A stretch of 64,000 bases of DNA from Prevotellaceae bacterium (GTDB taxonomy: Bacteria > Bacteroidota > Bacteroidia > Bacteroidales > Bacteroidaceae), in assembly GCA_015256945.1 (NCBI GenBank), contig JABZLB010000009.1, forward strand, positions 20,860 to 84,859, given 5' to 3'. Position numbers and translations under genes: made by a program. Below the pieces are notes generated by a model, which was not told where the DNA came from, did no database searches, and saw nothing but the letters and a program-made list of their open reading frames with translations. Below, in pieces: positions 49,977 through 59,322 of this stretch. Each line of letters begins with the position of its first letter. Position 1 is the stretch's first letter.

Positions 49977-50162
49977 TACGGGCTATACCATACCGTTTGC
50001 CTGCCGGAGAAAAATTACGGCAACGGCAATATCATGACAGCCGGAGAGCGCAATGATTCGCTCGCCGGCTGTCAGCGTTTACAGGCTGTTGGAACAGCAT
50101 GACGAAAATGGAAACGGATGGAAAAAATCAGGAAAAAATATTTATTATAAGGTAGTTTTTCC

Positions 50163-50170
50163 TATATTTG
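50163..50170 (+). promoter_or_regulatory. -7 element before the RDD gene
   Basis: TATATTTG then C; transcription near 50176, leader about 20 nt. This supports the start at 50196. Confidence 0.5.
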
Positions 50171-50195
50171 CAGTATTAACGAAACTTTCAACAAC

Positions 50196-50882
50196 ATGGA
50201 AATGGATCATTGTCCACAATGTGGAGCGCCAATTGACGAAGAACAGAAATGCTGTCCCAACTGTGGCTGTCAGCTCAACAGGAGGCAAGATGGCAACTTC
50301 ACGGCAAATTTAAACGAAGACGACCTTGTACAGCGAATACAACAGCGCATTCAGGGTGCAGGCAATATGGACATCGTTGACCGCTGGGGCCGCGTAAATC
50401 TTAATGATGTAAGGCAGGCTTCTCTGGGCAACAGGTTTCTGGCCTGGCTGCTCGACATGCTTGTAACGCTGCTAATGGCCGTACCTTGCATGACGATGTT
50501 TATGTTTACGTTAATTGAAACGGGCATGTTTCCTCAAATTTTCAACAACAACGTAAGAAGCACGAACAGTATTTTCCTTGTATATTTCCTGCTAAGCAGC
50601 ATACTTTTCCTGATACCTGTACTTTACTCGCTGTTGAAAGACGGTATGAAAAACGGACAAAGCTATGGCAAACGATGGATGGGAATACGCGTGATAAGTA
50701 TCGAAAACGGTATGCCCTGCACGTATTGGCAATCGCTTGCCCGGCAAATTATAAGTTTACTTATTGCATTTATACCTGCCTTTGGCTGGCTTATTGAACC
50801 CCTGATGGTGCTCTTTTTTGACGACGGCAGGAGGTTAGCCGACTGCGCTGCCGGCACATTTGTTGTACAAGACAAGGTATAA
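50196..50882 (+). CDS. Zinc-ribbon and RDD-domain membrane protein
   Basis: A 228-residue protein. The N-terminus is a zinc ribbon with CPQC (6-9) and CPNC (20-23). Residues about 78-225 are an RDD domain with three hydrophobic segments (about 85-108, 125-150, 185-205) and the RDD-type RxxD motifs (NRFLAWLLDML, GRRLADCAAGTFVV). RDD proteins are of mixed or unknown role; some transport ions or compatible solutes. The fusion is common in Bacteroidetes. The start follows the -7 element at 50163. Confidence 0.85.
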   Translation: MEMDHCPQCGAPIDEEQKCCPNCGCQLNRRQDGNFTANLNEDDLVQRIQQRIQGAGNMDIVDRWGRVNLNDVRQASLGNRFLAWLLDMLVTLLMAVPCMTMFMFTLIETGMFPQIFNNNVRSTNSIFLVYFLLSSILFLIPVLYSLLKDGMKNGQSYGKRWMGIRVISIENGMPCTYWQSLARQIISLLIAFIPAFGWLIEPLMVLFFDDGRRLADCAAGTFVVQDKV

Positions 50883-50917
50883 CGGATTGTATTTCCATCA
50901 TCAGCTTTATATAAAAA

Positions 50918-50950
50918 CAAGATGGCGCTCCCTCGGGAAGCGCCATCTTG
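50918..50950 (-). terminator. Terminator of the glycogen cluster
   Basis: CAAGATGGCGCT (50918-50929) and AGCGCCATCTTG (50939-50950) pair perfectly, with CCC/GGG inside. On the minus strand a run of U follows (complement of ATAAAAA). It ends the GH57 gene and probably also the convergent RDD gene. Confidence 0.88.
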
Positions 50951-50975
50951 CTGGTTATAAACGTGATATTCAAAC

Positions 50976-52391
50976 TTATTTTTTGCTGTTGCCGGCCGTC
51001 TTTTCTTCTGCGGTTTGCGGGACAGTATGGTCTTTCGGTGCTTTCCTGGCACGCTCTTTACCTTCGTATTTCACACGGAGCTTATCAACAGCAGCCTCTG
51101 TTTTCAACAGCTTTGCCTTTAAACGGGCTATCTCGCGGTCCTTCATGGCAAGCTCCTCATCCTCATTTCGTATCGTAGTTAGCAAGGAATTGAGCTGCTC
51201 ATCATCAATATCCGAAGGATAAAGAGCATTAACACGGTTCATGAAATCGCCCAGAATATTCATGTAATTCGTAAAAGCGTCAAACGCACTGCTGTATATT
51301 CCACGGTCAATACCAACGTTTGAGGGCTTCGTTGTCATAAAGCGGAAGTTGTTACTGGCCTGCAAATAGTTCCAGTCTTGCATGATACGGGGCTCCTTGC
51401 AAATGCGTACGCGTTCGGCAACACTGTATAATTTGTCAAAGGCTTCGCGCTGCATGGGGTTGCCTAACCAGCTGCTTACATCGCGTTCCTCATCAACCCA
51501 CGAAAGAGTATCGGGCACATCAAGTTCGCCCACCGATGTAAAATTCTTGCAAATATCCGACGGAGTAGAGAACGTTATGTTCTTATTTCTGGCAAAATGC
51601 GGCAGCGCATGAATAAAATTAAGGATATTTGAAGAGAGGGGCTGAGCTATTCCGAGCGCCGATAATTCCATAAAGATGTTGACAACCTGCTCTTCAGCAG
51701 GAAAGGCTGCGATACGATCGATATACTGATCGGCAAAAAGCGGGAAACCTTCCCAGCTGCTGTCGTTGAACCGCAGGCTTATATCGTCGCTCAATGCAAC
51801 GTCACGAAGCAGCAGTTTTAGCTTAGGAGCCAGCGCACAACTGTAAACATAGTGGGGCGATTTCCATCCCAACACATGCTTTGCACCCTCTGTAAGCATG
51901 CCCTTAAAGCCGAGCTGGGCTACCTGTAAGCCAATATCGTCGCTGTAAATTAAAGACGAATTACGCAGAACTGTGGGCCGCTTGCCGAAATATTCTTCCA
52001 TTTTCTGGCACTGCATCTTTACATCTGCGGCAAAGCTTGCAGGGTCTTTCAAAGCTGACAGGCCATGTGCGTAAGGCTCTGCAAGAAATTCTACACAACC
52101 CGTTTTGTTTAATTCCTGGAGCTTTTCTATTACTTGGGGTGCATACAATTCGAGCTGTTCCATACCTACTCCCGACAGTGAGAAGGCCACTTTAAAGAAG
52201 CGTCCGTTCTCCTTTATCATGTCGCCAAGGGTAGATAACGCCGGCATATACGAACGTTCAGCTATATCTGTGATGGTTCTTTCGTTCTCATAGTCGTCAT
52301 AATAGTAATGATCGGTTCCTATATCAAAGAAGCGATAGCGCTTCAAATGAACGATTTGATGTATCTCAAAGTACAAACAGATGGTTTTCAT
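50976..52391 (-). CDS. GH57-family alpha-amylase-like glycoside hydrolase
   Basis: A 471-residue cytoplasmic enzyme (no signal). It begins MKTICLYFEIHQIVHLKRYR with the GH57 region-1 His and continues through EFLAEPYAHGLSAL and PTVLRNSSLIYSDDIG. A helical, charged C-terminal extension (about 400-471) may be a coiled coil. Together with GT4 and the debranching enzyme it forms a known Bacteroidales glycogen/alpha-glucan cluster, acting on internal storage glucan. Catalytic acids were not assigned individually. Confidence 0.87.
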   Translation of the reverse strand: MKTICLYFEIHQIVHLKRYRFFDIGTDHYYYDDYENERTITDIAERSYMPALSTLGDMIKENGRFFKVAFSLSGVGMEQLELYAPQVIEKLQELNKTGCVEFLAEPYAHGLSALKDPASFAADVKMQCQKMEEYFGKRPTVLRNSSLIYSDDIGLQVAQLGFKGMLTEGAKHVLGWKSPHYVYSCALAPKLKLLLRDVALSDDISLRFNDSSWEGFPLFADQYIDRIAAFPAEEQVVNIFMELSALGIAQPLSSNILNFIHALPHFARNKNITFSTPSDICKNFTSVGELDVPDTLSWVDEERDVSSWLGNPMQREAFDKLYSVAERVRICKEPRIMQDWNYLQASNNFRFMTTKPSNVGIDRGIYSSAFDAFTNYMNILGDFMNRVNALYPSDIDDEQLNSLLTTIRNEDEELAMKDREIARLKAKLLKTEAAVDKLRVKYEGKERARKAPKDHTVPQTAEEKTAGNSKK

Positions 52392-52411
52392 ATTGTTGTT
52401 TTGTTAGAGGG

Positions 52412-52741
52412 TTCTTATATTTTTATATCGTCCTTATATCGGAAAAGCATTGACTTTATATCAGAGGAAAAGCTGCTTGATATTAGAATAGGAATGAATT
52501 GTGTTCAGAAAATGAGTTAGTGGGGTTCAAAAAATAAATGACATTGTTTCAGAAAACAAACAGTATTATATCAGGAAAGGAACTGTGTTACACCAGAAGA
52601 AAAATAACCTTACGCCAGAAAAGAAGTTACATTATATCAGAAAAAGGGTTATCTTATATCAGAAAAATAATTGCTTTCTGTTTCTCACTGTGATATTTTA
52701 CATCGGCAAGGGGTAATGTCTACACCACCGGCAAGCTTACT
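52412..52741 (-). repeat. 22-bp tandem repeat array B (11 clear units, about 14 with decayed ones)
   Basis: Eleven contiguous 22-bp units in perfect register run from 52434 to 52675; on the plus strand most begin TTATATCAGAAAA. The register continues through a decayed unit (52676-52697), TTACATCGGCAAGG at 52698 and TACACCACCGGCAAG at 52720, the last touching the GT4 stop codon; a further weak unit starts at 52412. On the GT4 coding strand the core is TTTTCTGATATAA. It fills the whole gap between GT4 and GH57 with no spacers and no ORF. The consensus core resembles array A after pheS. Confidence 0.88.
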
Positions 52742-54005
52742 TCCAGTTCAGCGTACGCAGATATAGTTCCCTTATCCATGCGCCAACCTTCTCCCATGTA
52801 ATCTGTGCTACCTCCTTTTTCCCTTCCTCTTGCAAGTATTTGAAAAGGCTCTCACGATGGCAAATACTGTAAATGGCATCGGCAAGTGCATGAATATCCC
52901 AGTAATCGACCTTAATACAATTGTCTAAAATTTCGGCACAACCGCTTTGACGGGAGATGATTGTTGGCGTACCACACTGCATTGCCTCCAATGGAGAGAT
53001 GCCAAAAGGCTCACTAACCGATGGCATTACATACACATCCGAGCTTTTTAAACATTCATAAACTTGCTTCCCACGCATGAAACCGGGGAAATGAAAGCGG
53101 TCAGCAATGCCACGTTCAGCAGCTAAATATATCATCTGATCGAGCATATCGCCCGAGCCTGCCATGCAAAACCTTACATTATGCGTACGGTGAAGCACCA
53201 TGTTTGCAGCCTCAACAAAATACTCCGGCCCTTTTTGCATTGTGATTCTACCAAGGAAAGTAACCACCTTTTCGCGGCCATGATGGTCGGGACGCGGTAT
53301 GGATGCGTTTGCCTCACTTAGCGGATACACTGCATTATGAACGGTAAAAACCTTAGACGGGTCTTGATGGTACTGATTAATAACTGTATTTCGCGTAAGC
53401 TCACTGACGCACATGATACAGTCTGCATGGTCCATTCCATCCTTTTCAATACCATATACCGTAGGGTTTACGCGGCCACGGCTGCGGTCGTAGTCGGTAG
53501 CATGCACATGAATACACAAGGGTTTGCCGCTCACTTGCTTGGCATGTATACCCGCCGGGTACGTAAGCCAGTCGTGAGCATGTATAATATCAAACTCCTC
53601 TGCACGGGCAACAACCCCGGCAATAACCGAATAGTTGTTGATTTCCTCATTTAAATTAGAAGGATAACCGCCGGCAAACTCCATACATCCCAGGTCGTTG
53701 ACGTTCATATAACGAAAGTCAGCATAGATGTGATCGCGGTAACGGTAATAATCGGACGGTTCCATAACGTGCCCGATACGACTTTTAAGATAACTGCTAT
53801 CAACATCACGGTAAACAATGGGCACGCTATTCATTGCCACGATATGTGCAAAGGTATGGTCTTCATCGCCCCAAGGGCGAGGCAGACAAAGCGTTATTTC
53901 AACATCGCCCTGTGCATGCAAGCCTTCAGAAATGCCGAAATTGGCCGTAGCCAGGCCGCCATAAACATGTGGAGGATACTCCCATCCAAACATCAGAACT
54001 TTCAT
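52737..54005 (-). CDS. GT4 glycosyltransferase, glycogen-synthase-like
   Basis: A 422-residue GT-B enzyme: MKVLMFGWEYPPHVYGGLAT at the N-terminus (acceptor side, KxGGLA-like), IIHAHDWLTYPAGIHAKQ, FLGRITMQKGPEYFVEAA, and the nucleotide-sugar site SDVYVMPSVSEPFGISPLEA with the EPFG-x4-E motif. It probably makes alpha-1,4-glucan from a sugar nucleotide. It lies 11 nt after the debranching gene, so is co-transcribed with it; the 22-bp array follows its stop codon. Confidence 0.88.
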   Translation of the reverse strand: MKVLMFGWEYPPHVYGGLATANFGISEGLHAQGDVEITLCLPRPWGDEDHTFAHIVAMNSVPIVYRDVDSSYLKSRIGHVMEPSDYYRYRDHIYADFRYMNVNDLGCMEFAGGYPSNLNEEINNYSVIAGVVARAEEFDIIHAHDWLTYPAGIHAKQVSGKPLCIHVHATDYDRSRGRVNPTVYGIEKDGMDHADCIMCVSELTRNTVINQYHQDPSKVFTVHNAVYPLSEANASIPRPDHHGREKVVTFLGRITMQKGPEYFVEAANMVLHRTHNVRFCMAGSGDMLDQMIYLAAERGIADRFHFPGFMRGKQVYECLKSSDVYVMPSVSEPFGISPLEAMQCGTPTIISRQSGCAEILDNCIKVDYWDIHALADAIYSICHRESLFKYLQEEGKKEVAQITWEKVGAWIRELYLRTLNWK

Positions 54006-54016
54006 AAACAGCCCTC

Positions 54017-55966
54017 CTATTGTTTATATTTATAAGTATCCAGAAAATCAAGTGCCCGCAAAATTTCTGCAACGTTCACGGCAAAAGAGATGGCACCTCG
54101 TCCGTAGAAAGGCGGATTACCATCGAAAAGTTCTGGAATGGTTCCCAGACAACGATTAAACATTTCGTCTTCATAGCTCATCAGCTGTCGCTCGATAAAG
54201 CTAAGGCGTGTACGTTTATATAATTTCAGGCAGGCTTCCATGTAAAAACCACCCAGCCATGGCCACGCTGTTCCCTGATGATATGCGTTATCACGCTGAA
54301 TTTGCGGGCCGGTATACATAGGATTATAGCCACTGCTCTTGGGCGATAAAGATCGCAATCCCTTCGGCGTAAGCAGCTCACGTGTACAAATATCAAGCAC
54401 AGTTTTCTTTTGATCAGGCGATAACGGGGAGTAATCGAAAGCCACAGGGAATATCATATTCGGCCTGACGCTCCAGTCTTGCTCGCCGTCACTTACATAA
54501 TCAAAAAGGTAACCATAGGGAGTTATGAAGGTATTTAGAAAAGCTTCTCTGCATTTTTCAGCCATCTCCTCGTAACAGGCAGCACGCTTTTTCTCGCATT
54601 TTGCAGTGGCCAGATGTGCTGCAAACATCAGGTTATTATACCAGAGAGCATTAAATTCTACTATAAAGCCTGTGCGAGGAACCACTGGACGGCCGTTCAC
54701 TGTGGAGTTCATCCACGTTACTGCTTTCGTACGACCATCGGTTTTTAACAGTCCGTTGCTGTCAAGTTTGAGGTTAGGGTGCTTGTCGGCTGATATATAA
54801 TCAATAATATCATATACTAATTTGCCATACCTTGTGATACAGTCGTCTGTACCTACTTTCTTATCATATTGCTGAACGCACCATATTGCCCACAGGGGAA
54901 CATCGGGATGTTCCAGCTCTGCAATATTAACCGTTTGCGGCTTGCCGTCCATAAACTCGCGCAATCCTTTTGCCGCCGTAGCCATTGCATCCTGAAAATA
55001 ATCGTTTTCTTCGATTGAAAGGGTCAGTCCCGGCAATGCAATAAAAGTGTCACGGGCGCGTCCTTTAAACCACGGATAACCTGCAAGAAGATAACGTTCG
55101 CTGCCTTTTCCGCGAACATGAAACTGATGAGCCGCATTAACAAGGCAATGAAAGAAGTTGTCACGCGGCGAACGCTTATCTACTTCCTCGTCAAAAAGCT
55201 TCTTCAATGTGCGTACACTCGATTCGGACGTTGATGCAGCGAAGACCACACTCTCACCTTTTTTTATAGGCAATTCAAAATAACCAGGCACATAAAGGTC
55301 TTCATTCGAAGCATAGCCACGCTCCTGTTCTTTGGGATATTCGATGCCACGATACCAGTCGGGCTGAAAAACGAACTGCGCTTTCTTTGAGAATTGCATG
55401 TAAAGATCAGGATACCCTGCATACATGCACGTACGTATGCCATTGCTTACCTCATGGTAATCGCGACTGGCCACACCGTTTTCGTGTGTAAACTGCCGTA
55501 CGCTTCTGAAAGCTAAAAAGGGTCGGAACTGAAGGATTGTTGAAGAATGAGCATCAACCAATGTATATCTTATCAGGATTCTATCCTCATAATGCTGGAA
55601 AACCACTTCCTTTTTCAGCACCACTCCTCCCACACGATACACCGTAGTTGGTACTTTATCGCAGTTGAAAGCCTGAATATATTTATGACCTTTCGGACTG
55701 AAATTGTTGCCCTGATACTTGTGAAGTCCCAGATTAAACGCTGCCCCGTGTTGTAAAACAGAACTGTCTAACGATGAAAGAAGAACGTGATTTTCATCGT
55801 CCAATGCTGGTACGGGAACCACAAGCAGCCCATGATACTTGCGCGTATTGCAATCGACGATAGTTGAATATGAGTATGCGCCTGAACGATTAGTTCGTAG
55901 AAGCTCCTTCGAAAGAGACTCCTGAAGGTTAGTCATCAGCGCTTTTTCAAACCGGATATAGCTCAT
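54017..55966 (-). CDS. Glycogen debranching enzyme (amylo-alpha-1,6-glucosidase family)
   Basis: A 649-residue cytoplasmic enzyme. An N-terminal beta-sandwich domain (about 1-250, starting MSYIRFEKALMTNLQESLSK and including TRKYHGLLVVP) is followed by the (alpha/alpha)6 barrel with GYPWFKGRARDTFIALPGLTL and YHQGTAWPWLGGFYMEA, typical of the bacterial debranching family GH133. It removes alpha-1,6 branches from glycogen. First gene of the cluster, expressed from a good promoter at 56053-56083. Confidence 0.92.
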   Translation of the reverse strand: MSYIRFEKALMTNLQESLSKELLRTNRSGAYSYSTIVDCNTRKYHGLLVVPVPALDDENHVLLSSLDSSVLQHGAAFNLGLHKYQGNNFSPKGHKYIQAFNCDKVPTTVYRVGGVVLKKEVVFQHYEDRILIRYTLVDAHSSTILQFRPFLAFRSVRQFTHENGVASRDYHEVSNGIRTCMYAGYPDLYMQFSKKAQFVFQPDWYRGIEYPKEQERGYASNEDLYVPGYFELPIKKGESVVFAASTSESSVRTLKKLFDEEVDKRSPRDNFFHCLVNAAHQFHVRGKGSERYLLAGYPWFKGRARDTFIALPGLTLSIEENDYFQDAMATAAKGLREFMDGKPQTVNIAELEHPDVPLWAIWCVQQYDKKVGTDDCITRYGKLVYDIIDYISADKHPNLKLDSNGLLKTDGRTKAVTWMNSTVNGRPVVPRTGFIVEFNALWYNNLMFAAHLATAKCEKKRAACYEEMAEKCREAFLNTFITPYGYLFDYVSDGEQDWSVRPNMIFPVAFDYSPLSPDQKKTVLDICTRELLTPKGLRSLSPKSSGYNPMYTGPQIQRDNAYHQGTAWPWLGGFYMEACLKLYKRTRLSFIERQLMSYEDEMFNRCLGTIPELFDGNPPFYGRGAISFAVNVAEILRALDFLDTYKYKQ

Positions 55967-56052
55967 AGTTGTTATTTAGGCTTAAAAATTACGTCAATTA
56001 TATGCAAGAAAGGCGGTTAAACAGAGTTAACGTTTGCATTATTTTCTCCCAT

Positions 56053-56083
56053 CAAAGTTAGAGATAAATTTTTTTATTACAAA
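56053..56083 (-). promoter_or_regulatory. Promoter of the glycogen cluster
   Basis: Minus-strand TTTG (56083-56080), 19 nt, TAACTTTG (56060-56053). The leader would be about 80 nt. Confidence 0.7.
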
Positions 56084-56100
56084 AAAAAATGTAAACAATT

Positions 56101-56133
56101 TAACCTCTTACACTAAATTTATGCAAGAGGTTA
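56101..56133 (-). terminator. Probable miaA terminator
   Basis: TAACCTCTT and AAGAGGTTA form a 9-bp stem with a 15-nt loop; on the minus strand a run of U begins about 10 nt after the stem and overlaps the glycogen promoter's -33 element. Confidence 0.5.
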
Positions 56134-56175
56134 TCATTTATAATGAATAAGAATACACGTAAGATATTTGTCTTC

Positions 56176-57099
56176 CTATTCCATTAACAGCCTTATTTCA
56201 GATAGTTTTTTATCCATTGGCAGTGCAGCATCCAGCCAATGAATGGCAATACCCCGACGTTCCATACCTCTGAACCATGTCATCTGGCGCTTGGCAAACT
56301 GATGAATAGCAATTTCCAACCGCCTAAACATCTCATCATATGTCAGCTTGCCTATGATATATTCGGTAACATATTTATACTCTAACCCATAATAAATCAG
56401 GTCATCGGGAGCTACCCCGTTATCAATAAGCGAGCGGATTTCCTCTACCATTCCTTCAGAAAGACGCTGTCGAAGCCGCCCGGTAATTTTCTTTCGGCGT
56501 TCCTCTCGTGCAATATTCACACCAACAACAAGTGAGTTAACCGCGGGCATGGCACGCAAATCTACGGGATGTTCTATATTATAGGTTTCTATCTCTATGG
56601 CACGAATGGCACGCTGACACGAGTCAACGTCGGTTTGATTGTGCATGACAGTCCCCGTCTGTGCCTTTAAATCCACAAGCATCTGCGTCAGTTCAGCAAG
56701 CGTTTTATTCTCTAATTTCTTCCTTAAGACATCATTCTGCGGCACAGGCGACAAGGCATATCCTTTCAGAACGGCCTCAATATAAAGTCCCGTTCCACCA
56801 CACAGCACGGGCGTCTTCCCTCGTTCCTCTATATCATTATATGCCTTATGGAAGTCGTTCTGATATTGATAAAGATTATATTTCGTCCCAGGCTCAGCTA
56901 TATTAATAAGGTGATAGGGAATCTCTACACCGTCAACCTCATATTCAGCAAGGTCTTTTCCCGTGCCAATATCCATTTTCCGGTAAACCTGTCTTGAATC
57001 AGCACTGATAATTTCTCCTCCTATTGCTGCTGCCAAACGTGTAGCAAGCTGTGTCTTTCCGCTTGCAGTGGGCCCCAAAATGGTTATCATCTTCTTCAT
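56176..57099 (-). CDS. miaA: tRNA dimethylallyltransferase
   Basis: Adds the isopentenyl group to A37 of tRNAs reading UNN codons. The 307 residues start MKKMITILGPTASGKTQLAT with the P-loop, then ISADSRQVYRKMDIGTGK, GGTGLYIEAVLKGY and FAKRQMTWFRGM. The frame could extend to a TTG at 57117, but that would lie within the -7 element at 57105-57112; starts at 57099 or 57090 fit better. Confidence 0.94.
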   Translation of the reverse strand: MKKMITILGPTASGKTQLATRLAAAIGGEIISADSRQVYRKMDIGTGKDLAEYEVDGVEIPYHLINIAEPGTKYNLYQYQNDFHKAYNDIEERGKTPVLCGGTGLYIEAVLKGYALSPVPQNDVLRKKLENKTLAELTQMLVDLKAQTGTVMHNQTDVDSCQRAIRAIEIETYNIEHPVDLRAMPAVNSLVVGVNIAREERRKKITGRLRQRLSEGMVEEIRSLIDNGVAPDDLIYYGLEYKYVTEYIIGKLTYDEMFRRLEIAIHQFAKRQMTWFRGMERRGIAIHWLDAALPMDKKLSEIRLLME

Positions 57100-57104
57100 A
57101 GCAG

Positions 57105-57112
57105 CAAAAGTA
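57105..57112 (-). promoter_or_regulatory. -7 element of miaA
   Basis: Minus-strand TACTTTTG then C, ending 5 nt before the ATG. The miaA mRNA may therefore have a very short leader or none. Confidence 0.45.
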
Positions 57113-57128
57113 GACAAATTCCTATAAA

Positions 57129-57165
57129 TAAAAAAAGGTGTGCAACACTTTTGTATTGCACACCT
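57129..57165 (-). terminator. gap terminator
   Basis: AGGTGTGCAA (57136-57145) and TTGCACACCT (57156-57165) form a perfect 10-bp stem; seven U follow on the minus strand. Confidence 0.92.
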
Positions 57166-57204
57166 GTTATTTCAAGATTTTACAATCTCAATTACCGTAC
57201 GGTA

Positions 57205-58233
57205 TTACTTCAGTTCTGCGAAGTACTTAATTGTACGTACCATCTGAGATGTGTAAGAGTTCTCATTGTCGTACCAAGATACCACCTGAACCTGATAAGT
57301 ATCGTCGTCAATCTTGCTAACCATTGTCTGAGTAGCATCGAAGAGTGAACCAAAACGCATACCGATGATGTCAGAAGATACGATCTGATCCTCGTTATAG
57401 CCGAAGCTTTCAGTAGCTGCAGCCTTCATTGCTGCGTTGATACCTTCAACAGTTACGTCCTTACCCTTAACAACAGCAACCAGAATTGTAGTTGAGCCAG
57501 TAGGAGTAGGTACACGCTGTGCTGAGCCAATGAGCTTGCCGTTCAGTTCAGGAATAACCAGGCCGATAGCCTTAGCTGCACCTGTTGAGTTAGGAACGAT
57601 GTTGCAAGCACCTGCACGTGAACGACGAAGATCGCCCTTACGCTGTGGGCCATCAAGAATCATCTGGTCGCCAGTATAAGCGTGAATGGTTGACATGATA
57701 CCGCTCTGGATAGGAGCATATGCGTTAAGAGCTGCTGCCATAGGAGCCAGACAGTTTGTGGTGCATGATGCAGCAGAGATTACTGTATCAGCAGGAGTCA
57801 GAGTCTTGTGGTTGGTATTGAATACGATAGTAGGAAGATCGTTACCTGCAGGAGCAGAGATAACAACTTTCTTTGCACCTGCTTTCAGGTGAGCTGAAGC
57901 TTTTTCCTTAGATGTATAGAAACCTGTGCACTCGAGAACAACGTCTACCTTGTTTGCAGCCCATGGGCAGTTAGCAGCGTCTTTCTCTGCAGAAATCTTA
58001 ATCTCTTTGCCGTCAACAATGATAGAATCTTCTGTGGCCTCTACGGTGTGCTTGCCTTCACCGTACTTGCCAGCGAAGCCACCCTGTGCCGTATCATACT
58101 TTAAGAGGTGTGCAAGCATCTTAGGACTTGTAAGGTCGTTGATAGCAACTACCTCATAACCTTCTGCTTCAAACATCTGACGAAAGGCCAGACGACCAAT
58201 ACGGCCAAAGCCGTTAATAGCTACATTTACCAT
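57205..58233 (-). CDS. gapA: Glyceraldehyde-3-phosphate dehydrogenase
   Basis: Glycolytic NAD-dependent enzyme. The 342 residues have the Rossmann start VAINGFGRIGRLAFRQM, the active site ISAASCTTNCLAP with catalytic Cys157, and WYDNENSYTSQM near the end. Length is normal. Codon choice looks highly expressed (few rare codons, many GCT/GGT-type codons). Its promoter at 58301-58331 and strong terminator make it a single-gene unit. Confidence 0.97.
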   Translation of the reverse strand: MVNVAINGFGRIGRLAFRQMFEAEGYEVVAINDLTSPKMLAHLLKYDTAQGGFAGKYGEGKHTVEATEDSIIVDGKEIKISAEKDAANCPWAANKVDVVLECTGFYTSKEKASAHLKAGAKKVVISAPAGNDLPTIVFNTNHKTLTPADTVISAASCTTNCLAPMAAALNAYAPIQSGIMSTIHAYTGDQMILDGPQRKGDLRRSRAGACNIVPNSTGAAKAIGLVIPELNGKLIGSAQRVPTPTGSTTILVAVVKGKDVTVEGINAAMKAAATESFGYNEDQIVSSDIIGMRFGSLFDATQTMVSKIDDDTYQVQVVSWYDNENSYTSQMVRTIKYFAELK

Positions 58234-58300
58234 TTTACTTTAGTTTTTTTATAAGTGTTTATAAAAGATGTTCGTGTTACTTTTTTCCTTTATTGCACAG

Positions 58301-58331
58301 CAAAGTTACAAATTATTTTCTAATTTTGCAA
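58301..58331 (-). promoter_or_regulatory. gap promoter
   Basis: Minus-strand TTG (58331-58329), 20 nt, TAACTTTG (58308-58301). The leader would be about 60 nt. A plus-strand TAATTTTG at 58321-58328 could belong to mscL, overlapping this promoter. Confidence 0.7.
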
Positions 58332-58449
58332 TCGATACATATATTAAATAATATAAAAAGGAGGCTTCTGTAATATCGACTTGTCAAAACGGCTTCGTTA
58401 TCACTCCTTTCTTTACGAACAAAGATTATTCAATCACAATTAAAAAATT

Positions 58450-58875
58450 ATGGGAAAATTTCTAAACGAGTTTAAAGAGTTCGCTGTAAAAGGCAATGCT
58501 GTTGATATGGCTGTGGGTGTAATTATCGGCGGTGCTTTCGGAAAGATTGTCAGCAGCATAGTTGATGACCTCATCATGCCGCCCATAGGATGGCTCATTG
58601 GTGGTGTAAACTTCTCTGATCTTAAGATTACTCTTCCTGCAAAACAGCTTGCAGAGGGTGTGGAAACGCAGGCTGCCACCATTAATTATGGCAGTTTTCT
58701 GCAAACTACACTGAACTTTATCATCATAGCTTTCTGTGTATTCCTCATGGTCAAGGGCATCAATAAGCTTTCGGCAAAGAAAGAAACCGAGCCTGAAAAG
58801 CCAGCACCTGAACCAGAACCCTCAAACGAAGAGAAGCTGCTTTCAGAAATCAGAGACTTGCTGAAGCAAAAGTAA
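58450..58875 (+). CDS. mscL: Large-conductance mechanosensitive channel
   Basis: Homopentameric emergency-release channel of the inner membrane. The 141 residues have the N-terminal amphipathic helix MGKFLNEFKEFAVKGNAVDM, pore helix AVGVIIGGAFGKIVSSIVDD, a periplasmic loop, TM2 (LNFIIIAFCVFLMVKGINKL) and a charged, Pro/Glu-rich cytoplasmic helix. Length is normal. It is divergent from gap. Confidence 0.96.
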   Translation: MGKFLNEFKEFAVKGNAVDMAVGVIIGGAFGKIVSSIVDDLIMPPIGWLIGGVNFSDLKITLPAKQLAEGVETQAATINYGSFLQTTLNFIIIAFCVFLMVKGINKLSAKKETEPEKPAPEPEPSNEEKLLSEIRDLLKQK

Positions 58876-59247
58876 GCTATTCCTGTTTCGCCTTATTTTA
58901 TCGGGAGGAAACAGTACACATAATTATATTTCATCCTTACGGGAAAGTGTGTTCTATTGCCATCTTCTCCCGTAATGGCATGATACATCCCACATGCCTT
59001 TACTGCCTTAACGCCATAAAAAGCTAAGCACCTGGCATACTCCCTGTATCATATGCAAGCTTGTGTAACAGTATTTATAGTATACTAATTCCTGTCTTCT
59101 TATTTTAAAACGCTAAGAATGCATTGTAATCAGTTTACTTTCTATCTCTATTATATCATACTGCATAACCTCATTATTGCCTTTATCACCGTTTTGCATT
59201 ATATTACAAATATTGAAAAACCAATTGCAGCATAACTAAAACATAAT
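58876..59247. other. Intergenic stretch without recognised gene
   Basis: TTACGGGA (58938-58945) and TCCCGTAA (58969-58976) could form a hairpin, perhaps ending mscL transcription. The rest is A+T-rich with no ORF or promoter I would defend. Confidence 0.4.
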
Positions 59248-59284
59248 AAATCCCCGAAAGTTTTCGTCAAACCTTCGGGGATTT
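59248..59284 (-). terminator. Terminator after the short peptide gene
   Basis: AAATCCCCGAA and TTCGGGGATTT form a perfect 11-bp stem with a 15-nt loop; the minus strand continues ATTATGTTTTAG. Confidence 0.75.
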
Positions 59285-59322
59285 CATTTATCTTATTTCA
59301 TTTTTTCGTAAGAAGAGAAACC

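Noticed and set aside
52434..52675. CRISPR array reading of the 22-bp repeats
   Set aside because: Units are contiguous with no spacers, and no cas genes are present.
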